Shown here piece by piece: positions 8,265-15,936 of a stretch of DNA of 32,042 nt. Made by a program: the position numbers and the translations under genes. The DNA comes from Actinomycetes bacterium (GTDB taxonomy: Bacteria > Actinomycetota > Acidimicrobiia > Acidimicrobiales > Palsa-688). Location of the stretch: contig JAKBAX010000014.1 of NCBI GenBank assembly GCA_021808785.1, positions 1 to 32,042 on the forward strand, given 5' to 3'. Each line of letters begins with the position of its first letter. The first letter of the stretch is position 1. Below the pieces are notes generated by a model that searched no databases, was not told the origin of the DNA, and saw nothing but the letters and a program-made list of their open reading frames with translations.

Positions 8265-9074
8265 ATGAAGGTGGTCCTCTTCTGCGGTGGCCTCGGGATG
8301 CGAATGCGCGATGGGGTGACCACCGGGCCCAAGCCGATGGCCCTGGTCGGAGAACGTCCTCTCTTGTGGCACGTGATGCGCTACTACGCCTATTACGGGC
8401 ACACGGATTTCGTCCTCTGCCTCGGATACGGGGCGTCCGCCGTGAAGGACTTCTTTCTCAACTACGACGAGACCCGCTCCAACGATTTCGTGCTCCAGAA
8501 CGGAGCCCGGGATCTCGAGCTGTTCAACACCGACATCTCGGACTGGACGATCACCTTCGTGGACACCGGTCTCAACTCACCGATTGGCGAGAGACTGCGC
8601 CGGGTGCGCCGTTTCGTCGAGAACGAGCCCGTGTTCATGGCCAACTACGCCGACGTCCTGACCGATGCCCCGCTCCCGGACATGATCGAGCACTTCGAAT
8701 CGAGCGGCGCCATCGCCAGCCTCCTGGCCGTCCCTCCGCAGTCGTCGCACCATGCTGTCGACATCGCCGACGACGGCGTGATCACCAGGGTGACGCCGAT
8801 GCGGGACCTGCGCCACTGGGAGAACGGTGGCTATTTCATTCTGCGCCCTGACATATTCCAAGAGCTCCGTCCCGACGAGGACCTGGTGGAGGACGCCCTG
8901 GTCCGCCTCGTCCGTAGAGGTGAGGTCCTCGCCTACCCGTACAAGGGATACTGGTCGCCGGCGGACACGGTCAAGGAGAGGGCCCAGCTCGACGAGGCCT
9001 ACCATCGCGCCAGCTGCCCGTGGATGATCTGGGACCCGGAACGTTCCGGCAACGCCTCCCAGCAAAGCGGATGA
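8265..9074 (+). CDS. rfbF: Glucose-1-phosphate cytidylyltransferase-like nucleotidyltransferase
   Basis: A 269-residue sugar-nucleotide pyrophosphorylase closest in pattern to RfbF, which makes CDP-glucose from CTP and glucose-1-phosphate, the entry to CDP-dideoxy and CDP-branched sugars. It has the N-terminal GGLGMRM...PKPM signature, WHVMRYY, FVLCLGYGA, ITFVDTGLNSPIGERLRRV (the TLVDTG..S.TGGRLKRV segment of RfbF), NGGYFIL, and GYWSPADT near the C-terminus. In the family's GGxGTR loop the Thr is Met here, and YADVLTD stands where RfbF has YGDGVAD, so base or sugar specificity may differ. The start has AAGGAG eight bases upstream. It lies between the C-methyltransferase gene and the dioxygenase gene, which it overlaps by four bases (ATGA). 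No CDP-glucose 4,6-dehydratase is in the window. Confidence 0.85.
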   Translation: MKVVLFCGGLGMRMRDGVTTGPKPMALVGERPLLWHVMRYYAYYGHTDFVLCLGYGASAVKDFFLNYDETRSNDFVLQNGARDLELFNTDISDWTITFVDTGLNSPIGERLRRVRRFVENEPVFMANYADVLTDAPLPDMIEHFESSGAIASLLAVPPQSSHHAVDIADDGVITRVTPMRDLRHWENGGYFILRPDIFQELRPDEDLVEDALVRLVRRGEVLAYPYKGYWSPADTVKERAQLDEAYHRASCPWMIWDPERSGNASQQSG

Positions 9075-10054
9075 CCATCCTCGTCGACCCCGATGTGGCG
9101 CCCGAGGACCTGCTCGCAACACTCTACGCAGGCAACCTCGTCGTCTTGACCCGGCTGCCCGGGGTCTGGCGACTGGTCGAGTACTCCCGGCAGAAGATAT
9201 CCAGGCTGTTCCACCCGCTCGAGCCCGAGACCGCCCATGAACAGGTCGACAAGTCCGCCATGGCGGCGATGCTCGCGGCATGGAAGCCCGGATTCATACA
9301 CTCCCCCGACTCCCACCGATTCGTGCGCGACATAATACGGCAGGCCGGCTTCGCGGCCGAGGGCACCCACTACGATTCTCCAAGGCCCCGCACCTCCTTC
9401 CCGCTGACCCACCTGACCACCGGCATCGCCTACGCCTTCCCGTGGCATCGCGACACCTGGTACAGCGCTCCCGCTCAGCAGATCAACTGGTGGCTGCCGA
9501 TCTATCCGATTCGAGCAGACAACAGCATGGGATTCCATCCTTCGGCATTTGATCAGGCGGTCCGCAACAACTCGGACCGCTTCGACTACTACGAGAACAA
9601 CCGGGCCCGGCTCACCACCGCCCTGCAGGTAGACCAAGAGCACCAGGTCCGCCCGGCAGCCACAGAGTTGGGGCCGGTGCCCGAGTTGGCCGTGTTGCCG
9701 AGTCCAGGATCGATCCTGCTCTTCTCCGGGGCCCAGTTGCACCGGTCCATCCCCAACACGTCGGGCCGGGCCCGCTTCAGCGTCGACTTCCGGACTGTCG
9801 ACGTGGCCGATGTCAAGGGGGGTCGCGGCGCGCCGCTATTGGACGTGGCGTGTACCGGCACGTCTATCCGCGACTTCCTGCGGGTCGCCGATGGAGAACC
9901 CTTCGACGAGCAGACGGTGGTGGATCTGTTCGGTCGGCCGCCCGACGGCTCCAGCCTGGTGTTCCGGCCCCCACCTATGGACGGGAGTCAACTTCCGGTT
10001 ACCGCCGGCTGCGGAGTCCACCTCGGTGTCGAGAAGAGGACCGTCGAGAGGTAG
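9071..10054 (+). CDS. PhyH-like Fe(II)/2-oxoglutarate dioxygenase
   Basis: A 327-residue protein of the phytanoyl-CoA dioxygenase-like superfamily. The metal ligands are readable: HRD at 126-128 (His and Asp of the HxD motif in AFPWHRDTWY) and a distal His at 224 (SGAQLHRSIPN), followed by Arg 233/235 (GRARFSVDFR) for 2-oxoglutarate. Such enzymes hydroxylate or otherwise oxidise small molecules, lipids or sugars. The four-base ATGA overlap with the cytidylyltransferase gene points to the same modified-sugar pathway, but the substrate is unknown. Its 3' end runs 67 bases into the convergent pyruvyl transferase gene. The tail after ~280 (VDLFGRPPDGSS onwards) looks less conserved. Confidence 0.8.
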   Translation: MTILVDPDVAPEDLLATLYAGNLVVLTRLPGVWRLVEYSRQKISRLFHPLEPETAHEQVDKSAMAAMLAAWKPGFIHSPDSHRFVRDIIRQAGFAAEGTHYDSPRPRTSFPLTHLTTGIAYAFPWHRDTWYSAPAQQINWWLPIYPIRADNSMGFHPSAFDQAVRNNSDRFDYYENNRARLTTALQVDQEHQVRPAATELGPVPELAVLPSPGSILLFSGAQLHRSIPNTSGRARFSVDFRTVDVADVKGGRGAPLLDVACTGTSIRDFLRVADGEPFDEQTVVDLFGRPPDGSSLVFRPPPMDGSQLPVTAGCGVHLGVEKRTVER

Positions 10055-11262
10055 TCGAACTGCTGGTCGAGCCGAGCTCCGATGACCAGGTTGCGCCGGG
10101 CCAGGTCGCTGGCTATCTCGTCCCGCTGCTGCACCAACTCGTCGAACTGTGAGGTCAAGAGCCCGAAGTCCACCGAGCATGCCGATTGCGTGAACCTACC
10201 CAGGCCCATCTCGTCCATGAGCACGGAGAACTTGTCGGAGTAGCCGATGGATATGGTCGGCTTCGAGGACCGGAGCGCCGATACCACGTTGTGGTAGCGG
10301 GTCCCGACGAAGAGGCCCACCTCCGCCAGCCCCGCCATCAGATCGGCGGGACTGGTCAGCGGATCGGCCACGAGCAGGCCCGGATCGAGGCCCGGTCGGG
10401 CCCGCCGGACATCATTGACCAGGCGGGTCACGACCGGGACATCGATGCTCTCGTCGCTGTCGCCCCAGAAGATTCGCACCGGATGACCGGTATCGAGGAG
10501 CCATATGACGAAGCTCGTCATGGTATCGACGTAATGGGCGTGCAGGGCGCTGGCCCGCCGCCGGTCGTCGTTACCACCGAAGTAGGCCATCAGCCCCACT
10601 CCGACTCTCTCCGGCTGAGCGGTGTCTCGAGCCCGGACCGGCTGACCGAAGACCAGATCCGGGTAGACCGGATCCTCCGACACGTCGACGCCTCTGGCCC
10701 GCATGGCCTCCCACGACTGGAGATCCCGGTACGAGCGGTACGCCGCTCGGCGAGCCCCGGCGTTTTGAACCCAGCGGGTTAGGCGCTGCTTCATCGAGTT
10801 CGCCCCGACGCTGACGAGGGCCACCTTCGTCCCGGACACCCGTCCGGCCAGGCACAGCGCGCAGATGGCGAGTGGGTAGCCGGACGCCCGCATGGGAAGG
10901 GTCGACTCGAGAGCTCCGGCCCCGGGGACCACGACGATCTCGTGCCGGCGGACCCATGCCGCGATGCGGACCAGGGCCACCGCTTTGCCGAGCACCTTCA
11001 ATCCGGCCGCGGCCGGGAGCGGGACCCGGCCCTCGTACTTCTTGTACCACAGCATCGCTTGAGCGGGAATCCGGTAGACGTCCTCGACGCGCTCCGGTCC
11101 CATGCACATGGCATCGACGACCGCGTCCGGATGCGACCGCCGTAAGTAGTCGAGGACCACCTCGAAAGCCGCGTCATTACCCAGATTGCCTGAACCGACG
11201 AAGCCGAACAGACCGACGCGCGGCCTGACCCGATTGACCGACAAGCTCGCAGAGGTCGTCAT
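9988..11262 (-). CDS. Polysaccharide pyruvyl transferase family protein
   Basis: A 424-residue protein of the CsaB/WcaK/EpsO-like pyruvyl transferase family, which puts a ketal-linked pyruvate from phosphoenolpyruvate on a sugar and gives the polymer negative charge. The N-terminal nucleotide-binding-like motif is VGLFGFVGSGNLGNDA. The C-terminal half has GLFVGTRYHNVVSALRSSKP and ISIGYSDKFSVLMDEMGL, the usual (R)xHxxxxA and Y.xK signature. ATG 11262 is preferred because GGGGAG lies just upstream; the frame stays open for 50 more codons but those look non-coding. It is the only minus-strand gene inside the exopolysaccharide locus, divergent from the GDP-mannose dehydrogenase gene and convergent with the dioxygenase gene. 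Confidence 0.85.
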   Translation of the reverse strand: MTTSASLSVNRVRPRVGLFGFVGSGNLGNDAAFEVVLDYLRRSHPDAVVDAMCMGPERVEDVYRIPAQAMLWYKKYEGRVPLPAAAGLKVLGKAVALVRIAAWVRRHEIVVVPGAGALESTLPMRASGYPLAICALCLAGRVSGTKVALVSVGANSMKQRLTRWVQNAGARRAAYRSYRDLQSWEAMRARGVDVSEDPVYPDLVFGQPVRARDTAQPERVGVGLMAYFGGNDDRRRASALHAHYVDTMTSFVIWLLDTGHPVRIFWGDSDESIDVPVVTRLVNDVRRARPGLDPGLLVADPLTSPADLMAGLAEVGLFVGTRYHNVVSALRSSKPTISIGYSDKFSVLMDEMGLGRFTQSACSVDFGLLTSQFDELVQQRDEIASDLARRNLVIGARLDQQFDYLSTVLFSTPRWTPQPAVTGS

Positions 11263-11453
11263 ATCTCCCCGGGGTCTCTCCAGACACCGACGTGCACCGG
11301 ATTTTCCGCCATCTTGAGAGACCGCTCCCGTCGACCTGATACCGCACGGCGGGTGGTCGTTCCAGAGCCCGACCGGATACCGACGTATCTGATGGAGGGT
11401 CGACGTACTCAACCTTGTGTGCCGGTACAGGTCTACTGGAGGTGAACGGACAG

Positions 11454-12773
11454 ATGCGGGTAGCGGTCTTCGGACTCGGCTACGTGGGCGCCGTGACAGC
11501 AGCCTGTCTGGCCGACAATGGTCACCAGGTCTGGGGTGTCGACGTCGACCCCGGAAAGGTGGGCACCATCCGGTCCGGGCGGAGCCCCGTCGCCGAACCG
11601 GGCCTCCATGAGTTGATCGAGCAGGTCGTCTCGGCCGGGAACCTCAGGGCTACGACAGACCCGGCAGAGGCATTGATGGGGGCGGACGCGTCGATCCTCT
11701 GCGTCGGCACCCCCTCGACGATCGAGGGCGGTACGGACCTGACGAGCATCCACAGCGTCATCTCGGACCTGGCCCGAGGTCTGGAAGTGGTCGCCCCGGC
11801 CGCCGGCTGCTTCCATGCGGTGGTGATCCGCTCGACTGTGCCTCCGGGCACCGTGGAGGAGTGTGGCCGCGGCCTCGACGGGCGGCTCCTCGAGCAGGGA
11901 ATCAGGACCGGTGTGGCCATGTGCCCAGAGTTCCTTCGGGAGGGCACCGGTATCGCCGACTTCTACCATCCTCCCTACACCGTGATCGGCTCGACCGACG
12001 CCGACACTCTTCGGAGCGTGCGGGAGCTCTTCTGCTTCATCGACGCACCCGTGAAGGAGGTCGAACCCCGCACTGCGGAGGCGCTCAAATACGCATGCAA
12101 CGCCTACCACGCCACCAAGGTGTCCTTCGCCAATGAAGTAGGTCGTATCTTCAGGCGACTGGGTGTCGATACTCGTGAAGTAATGAACCTTTTCTGCGAG
12201 GACACCCAGCTCAACATCTCGGCTCGCTATCTCCGCCCCGGCTTCTCCTTCGGCGGATCGTGCCTTCCCAAGGACCTCCGGTCCCTCTTGCACCTGGCGC
12301 GTATGGAGAGCGTGGACCTGCCACAGCTCTCGGGCACCCTGACCACGAACCGGCTGACCACCACTGACGTGGTCGAGCGGGTGCTGCGGGCTCCGGGACG
12401 GACCGTTGCGCTGATCGGGCTGAGCTTCAAGTCCGACAGTGACGACCTTCGCGAGAGCCCCTATGTCGACCTGGCCGAGACCCTCCTCGGGAAGGGGTAC
12501 GAGGTGAGGATCTTCGATCCGATCGTGAATCCGGCCACCCTCATCGGAGCCAACCGGACCTACGTCGAATCGAGGCTCCCGCACCTTCGGGCCCTGTTCA
12601 AGAAGACCCTGTCCGACGCGCTCGAAGACAGTGACGTGGTCATCATCAGCTACGCGTCGGACGACATCGAACACGCCCTCCTCGGCGCGCCGCCCAGACG
12701 GATCATCGACCTCGACGGCCGGCTGGGCTCGGAGGTCGAGGCGCTGAGCGGATACGAGGGGGTCTCGTGGTGA
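11454..12773 (+). CDS. algD: GDP-mannose 6-dehydrogenase-like (AlgD type) nucleotide-sugar dehydrogenase
   Basis: A 439-residue NAD-dependent dehydrogenase of the UDP-glucose/GDP-mannose family. It follows Pseudomonas AlgD more closely than UDP-glucose dehydrogenases: start MRVAVFGLGYVGAV, SPVAEPGL, CVGTPS, CPEFLREGT, KVSFANEVGRI, YLRPGFSFGGSCLPKD (catalytic Cys 270), LIGLSFKSDSDDLRESP, and an end in GVSW where AlgD ends GICW. AlgD oxidises GDP-mannose to GDP-mannuronate in two NAD-dependent steps in the cytoplasm. The Leu in SCLPKD (usually Phe in UDP-glucose dehydrogenases) supports the GDP-mannose assignment, but UDP-glucose is not excluded. ATG 11454 has GGAGGTG nine bases upstream. The next gene overlaps by a GTGA. 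Confidence 0.87.
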   Translation: MRVAVFGLGYVGAVTAACLADNGHQVWGVDVDPGKVGTIRSGRSPVAEPGLHELIEQVVSAGNLRATTDPAEALMGADASILCVGTPSTIEGGTDLTSIHSVISDLARGLEVVAPAAGCFHAVVIRSTVPPGTVEECGRGLDGRLLEQGIRTGVAMCPEFLREGTGIADFYHPPYTVIGSTDADTLRSVRELFCFIDAPVKEVEPRTAEALKYACNAYHATKVSFANEVGRIFRRLGVDTREVMNLFCEDTQLNISARYLRPGFSFGGSCLPKDLRSLLHLARMESVDLPQLSGTLTTNRLTTTDVVERVLRAPGRTVALIGLSFKSDSDDLRESPYVDLAETLLGKGYEVRIFDPIVNPATLIGANRTYVESRLPHLRALFKKTLSDALEDSDVVIISYASDDIEHALLGAPPRRIIDLDGRLGSEVEALSGYEGVSW

Positions 12774-14011
12774 AGCAGGTGCGGAGAGCATCTCGACCCC
12801 GCGTCTTGATCCTTGTCCAGAACCTCCCGGTGCCGTTCGATCGGCGCGTCTGGCTCGAGTGCCAGAGCCTCCGGAAGGCCGGATTCGACGTGGCCGTGGT
12901 ATGCCCCAAGGGCAAGGGTGATCCGTCCTTTGCGAGTCTCGACGGAGTCGATCTGTACAAGTACCGCCCCTTCGTCGCCAAGCAGAGCAAAGCCGCCTTC
13001 GTCGCCGAGTATCTGTACTCCTTCATCGCCACGTTCTGGCTGGCTGCCAGAGCGTCCCGCCATGGCCGCTTCGCGGTGATCCAGAGCTGCAATCCGCCCG
13101 ACATCCTCTGGCCCATCGGCTGGATATTCGGTCGAATCCACGGAGCCCGCTTCGTCTTCGACCACCACGATCTCTGCCCGGAGCTGTACGAGTCGCGCTT
13201 CCCGGAAGGCTCCGCCTGGCTGCATCGGGCGCTGGTCCTCTTCGAGCGGTGCACCGTGCAGACGGCCGACCGGGTGATATCCACCAACGCCACCTATCGA
13301 TCCATCGTCATCGCCCGCCATGGAATCGACCCGGAGCGGGTCACCGTCGTACGTACAGGTCCGGATCCCGACCGCTTGCGAGCGATCGACCCGGACCCCT
13401 CGTTGAAGGCCCGATTCCGCTACCTGGTGGCCTATATCGGTGTCATGGGGCCACAGGACGGGGTGGACCTGGTGTTGCGCGTCGCCCAGGTGGTCACCCA
13501 GCAGCTGGGCCGTGACGACGTCAAGTTCGTCCTCATGGGTTCGGGCGACTGCTTCGAGGAGCTGATCAGGCTCCGAGCGTCGCTCGGCGTGGAGGGCTGT
13601 GTCGAGATGCTGGGCCGGGTACCCGACAGCACGGTAGCGGCGGTCCTGTCCACTGCCGATGTGGGCATCTCACCCGATCCGAAGAACCCGCTCAATGACG
13701 CCTCGACGATGAACAAGACCATGGAGTACATGGCCTATGGCCTGCCTGTGGTGGCTTTCGATCTCCGAGAGACCAGGGTCTCGGCCGGTTCTGCGGCCGT
13801 GTATGCCACTCCGAACGACATCGGCGAACTGGCCCGGCTCCTCGTCGATCTCCTCGACGACGAGCCTCGGCGCCGGGAAATGGGAGCGACTGGACGGGCC
13901 AGGGTGGTCAGTCTCCTGGCCTGGAGCCACCAGGCTCCTCACTACGTCGAGGTGTACCGGTCACTGGTCCCGGGCTCCGCCGGCCGGGAGACCGAGCCGG
14001 TCCCCGCCTGA
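12770..14011 (+). CDS. GT4 family glycosyltransferase
   Basis: A 413-residue GT-B retaining glycosyltransferase of family 4. The acceptor-side domain begins with PRVLILVQNLPVPFDRRVW and has FDHHDLCPELYE at mid-length. The donor-side domain has YIGVMGPQDGVD, FVLMGSGDC, LGRVPDS and DPKNPLNDASTMNKTMEYMAYGLPVVA, which contains the conserved Lys-Glu region that binds the nucleotide diphosphate. It would add one sugar to the lipid-linked repeat unit on the inner face of the membrane. GTG 12770 forms a four-base GTGA overlap with the dehydrogenase gene and has AGGGGG seven bases upstream; GTG 12767 in the same frame is an alternative. The next gene begins one base after its stop. Confidence 0.88.
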   Translation: MKQVRRASRPRVLILVQNLPVPFDRRVWLECQSLRKAGFDVAVVCPKGKGDPSFASLDGVDLYKYRPFVAKQSKAAFVAEYLYSFIATFWLAARASRHGRFAVIQSCNPPDILWPIGWIFGRIHGARFVFDHHDLCPELYESRFPEGSAWLHRALVLFERCTVQTADRVISTNATYRSIVIARHGIDPERVTVVRTGPDPDRLRAIDPDPSLKARFRYLVAYIGVMGPQDGVDLVLRVAQVVTQQLGRDDVKFVLMGSGDCFEELIRLRASLGVEGCVEMLGRVPDSTVAAVLSTADVGISPDPKNPLNDASTMNKTMEYMAYGLPVVAFDLRETRVSAGSAAVYATPNDIGELARLLVDLLDDEPRRREMGATGRARVVSLLAWSHQAPHYVEVYRSLVPGSAGRETEPVPA

Positions 14012-14012
14012 C

Positions 14013-15917
14013 ATGTGTGGTGTAGCAGGCTCTTACCAGGTGGCTGACGGCGAAGAGGCGGTGCGGCGCATGAGTGCCGCCCTCGAGCACCGCGGCCCTG
14101 ACGACTCGGGTGTCTACTCGCTCGTGAACGACCACCTTGCGGTCCATCTCGGACACCGCCGACTGTCGATAATCGATGTGGATCACGGTCACCAGCCGTA
14201 CGTCAAGCACGGTCTGGCTCTCTCTTACAACGGGGAGCTCTACAACTACCGCGAGCTCCGGGCGGAGCTGGCCGGGCGGGGCGCGACCTTTATTACGGGG
14301 TCCGACACCGAGGTGGTGCTCGAGGCGTGGCGGGCGTGGGGCCCTGCCGGACTGTCCCGCTTTCGCGGCATGTTCGCGTTTGCCATCTTCGATGATGCCT
14401 CCGGCCGCCTCCACCTGGTGAGGGACCCGCTGGGCATCAAGCCTCTGCACTTCATGCGCCGCCACGGCGGCGTCGTGTTCGCGTCCGAGCTGAAAGCCCT
14501 GCTCGAGGTCTATGGCCATGAGCTCGAGATGGATGCCGGCGCCATGGTCGCCTCACTTCTCTACTACTGGGTCCCGGACAATCGCTGCTCCATCCTCGGG
14601 GTGGAGAAGCTCCAACCGGGCACCTGGTTGGAGCTTCGCCCGGACGGGACCGAGCGAAACACGCGGTACTGGGATCCGACCCGGGTGGCGGCCGACGCCG
14701 CCATGGGACCGCCGGCCGACCTCCGAGAAGTCATCGCCGAGTCGGTCGAGGCGCACCTGGTCGCCGACGTGCCGATCTCGAGCTTCCTCTCGGGTGGCTT
14801 GGACTCGAGCATCATTACCGTGCTGGCCAAGAAGGCGATGGGCCGTCTCGATGCCTATACCATCCGCTTCCGGCCCGAGGACAATCGGCTGGAGGCCATG
14901 CCCGACGACGCGCTCTATGCGGCCAAAGTCGCCCGAGGCTTCGGGATCGACCTCCACGAGATCGAGATCACGCCGGACATCGTTTCGCTCCTGCCCAGGA
15001 TGATCGCCATACTCGATGAGCCCATTGGCGATGCCGCCGCGATCAACACGCTGCTGATGTGCGAGGCCGCCCGGGATGCCGGTATCAAGGTCATCCTCTC
15101 CGGAATGGGCGCGGACGAGCTCTTCGGGGGTTACCGCAAACACATAGCCTGCGGGCTGGCAGCCAGGTACCAGCGCATCCCGGCACCGGGACGGCGCGCC
15201 GTTCGGGCGACGGTGGGTCGCCTACCCGTCGCCGCCGCCGGCCGAGGCCTCCGCTACTCGAGATGGGCCAAGCGGTTCCTCACGATGGCCGATCTGCCCG
15301 AGGAGGCGGCCTTTCGTCGCAGCTACAGCCTCTACGACCGGGACCAGCTGGCGGCGCTGGTCGGCCCCGATATGGAACGCCACGTCGACCAGCTGGTGGA
15401 CGAGCACGCCGCCCTGTACTGGGGATCGAAGGTCGACGACCCGGTCCACCGGATGTGCCTGACCGACTCCCGGTACTTCCTGCCGGGGCTGAACCTGACC
15501 TACACCGACCGGGCCAGCATGGCCGCGTCCACCGAGGTGCGGGTACCCTTCGTGGACCCCCGGGTATTCGAGGCTGCGTTCTCGCTCCCCGGCGGCGCCA
15601 AGGTCACGGCCCGGCAGGGAAAGGTCGCCCTCAAGGAGGCAGCCCGGGCGTGGCTTCCCGACGAGATCGTGTCGCGCCCCAAGGCCTCGTTCTCGGCCCC
15701 ATTACGAGCCTGGATAGACCGGGACCTGCGCGAGCTGGTCGATGACGTCCTCGTGCACGGCGAACTGATCTCCTGCGGCTTTCTCGACGGAAATCAGGTA
15801 CTGGCCCTCATAGACGACGAACGCCAGGGCCGCCAGGATCGTTCGAAGCAGATCTGGCAGTTGCTCACTCTCGAGATGTGGTACCGCCGGTGCCGCTCGG
15901 CCGGCGTGGCCCTCTGA
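14013..15917 (+). CDS. asnB: AsnB-type glutamine-dependent amidotransferase
   Basis: A 634-residue protein with both asparagine-synthetase domains. The class II glutaminase begins MCGVAG, so Cys 2 is the nucleophile after Met removal, and has HRGPDDSG, HRRLSIID and YNGELYN. The synthetase domain has the ATP loop SGGLDSS (260-266), GMGADELFGGY, and TYTDRASMAASTEVRVPF near the C-terminus. Homologues inside polysaccharide loci (for example WbpS of Pseudomonas O-antigen clusters) are thought to amidate uronic acids rather than make asparagine. With the AlgD-like dehydrogenase two genes upstream, a uronamide product is the leading idea, but plain asparagine synthesis remains possible. The start has no clear Shine-Dalgarno and lies one base after the previous stop, so coupling is likely. 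Confidence 0.9.
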   Translation: MCGVAGSYQVADGEEAVRRMSAALEHRGPDDSGVYSLVNDHLAVHLGHRRLSIIDVDHGHQPYVKHGLALSYNGELYNYRELRAELAGRGATFITGSDTEVVLEAWRAWGPAGLSRFRGMFAFAIFDDASGRLHLVRDPLGIKPLHFMRRHGGVVFASELKALLEVYGHELEMDAGAMVASLLYYWVPDNRCSILGVEKLQPGTWLELRPDGTERNTRYWDPTRVAADAAMGPPADLREVIAESVEAHLVADVPISSFLSGGLDSSIITVLAKKAMGRLDAYTIRFRPEDNRLEAMPDDALYAAKVARGFGIDLHEIEITPDIVSLLPRMIAILDEPIGDAAAINTLLMCEAARDAGIKVILSGMGADELFGGYRKHIACGLAARYQRIPAPGRRAVRATVGRLPVAAAGRGLRYSRWAKRFLTMADLPEEAAFRRSYSLYDRDQLAALVGPDMERHVDQLVDEHAALYWGSKVDDPVHRMCLTDSRYFLPGLNLTYTDRASMAASTEVRVPFVDPRVFEAAFSLPGGAKVTARQGKVALKEAARAWLPDEIVSRPKASFSAPLRAWIDRDLRELVDDVLVHGELISCGFLDGNQVLALIDDERQGRQDRSKQIWQLLTLEMWYRRCRSAGVAL

Positions 15918-15936
15918 TCACCGACGGGAAGGAAGA

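Noticed and set aside
7042-8265. Minus-strand open frame of 407 codons opposite the C-methyltransferase gene
   Set aside because: The plus-strand protein has complete family motifs; the opposite frame has none and no ribosome binding site that I can see.
11433-12791. Minus-strand open frame of 452 codons opposite the GDP-mannose dehydrogenase gene
   Set aside because: Shadow of a well-conserved AlgD-like gene; no domain is readable in the opposite frame.
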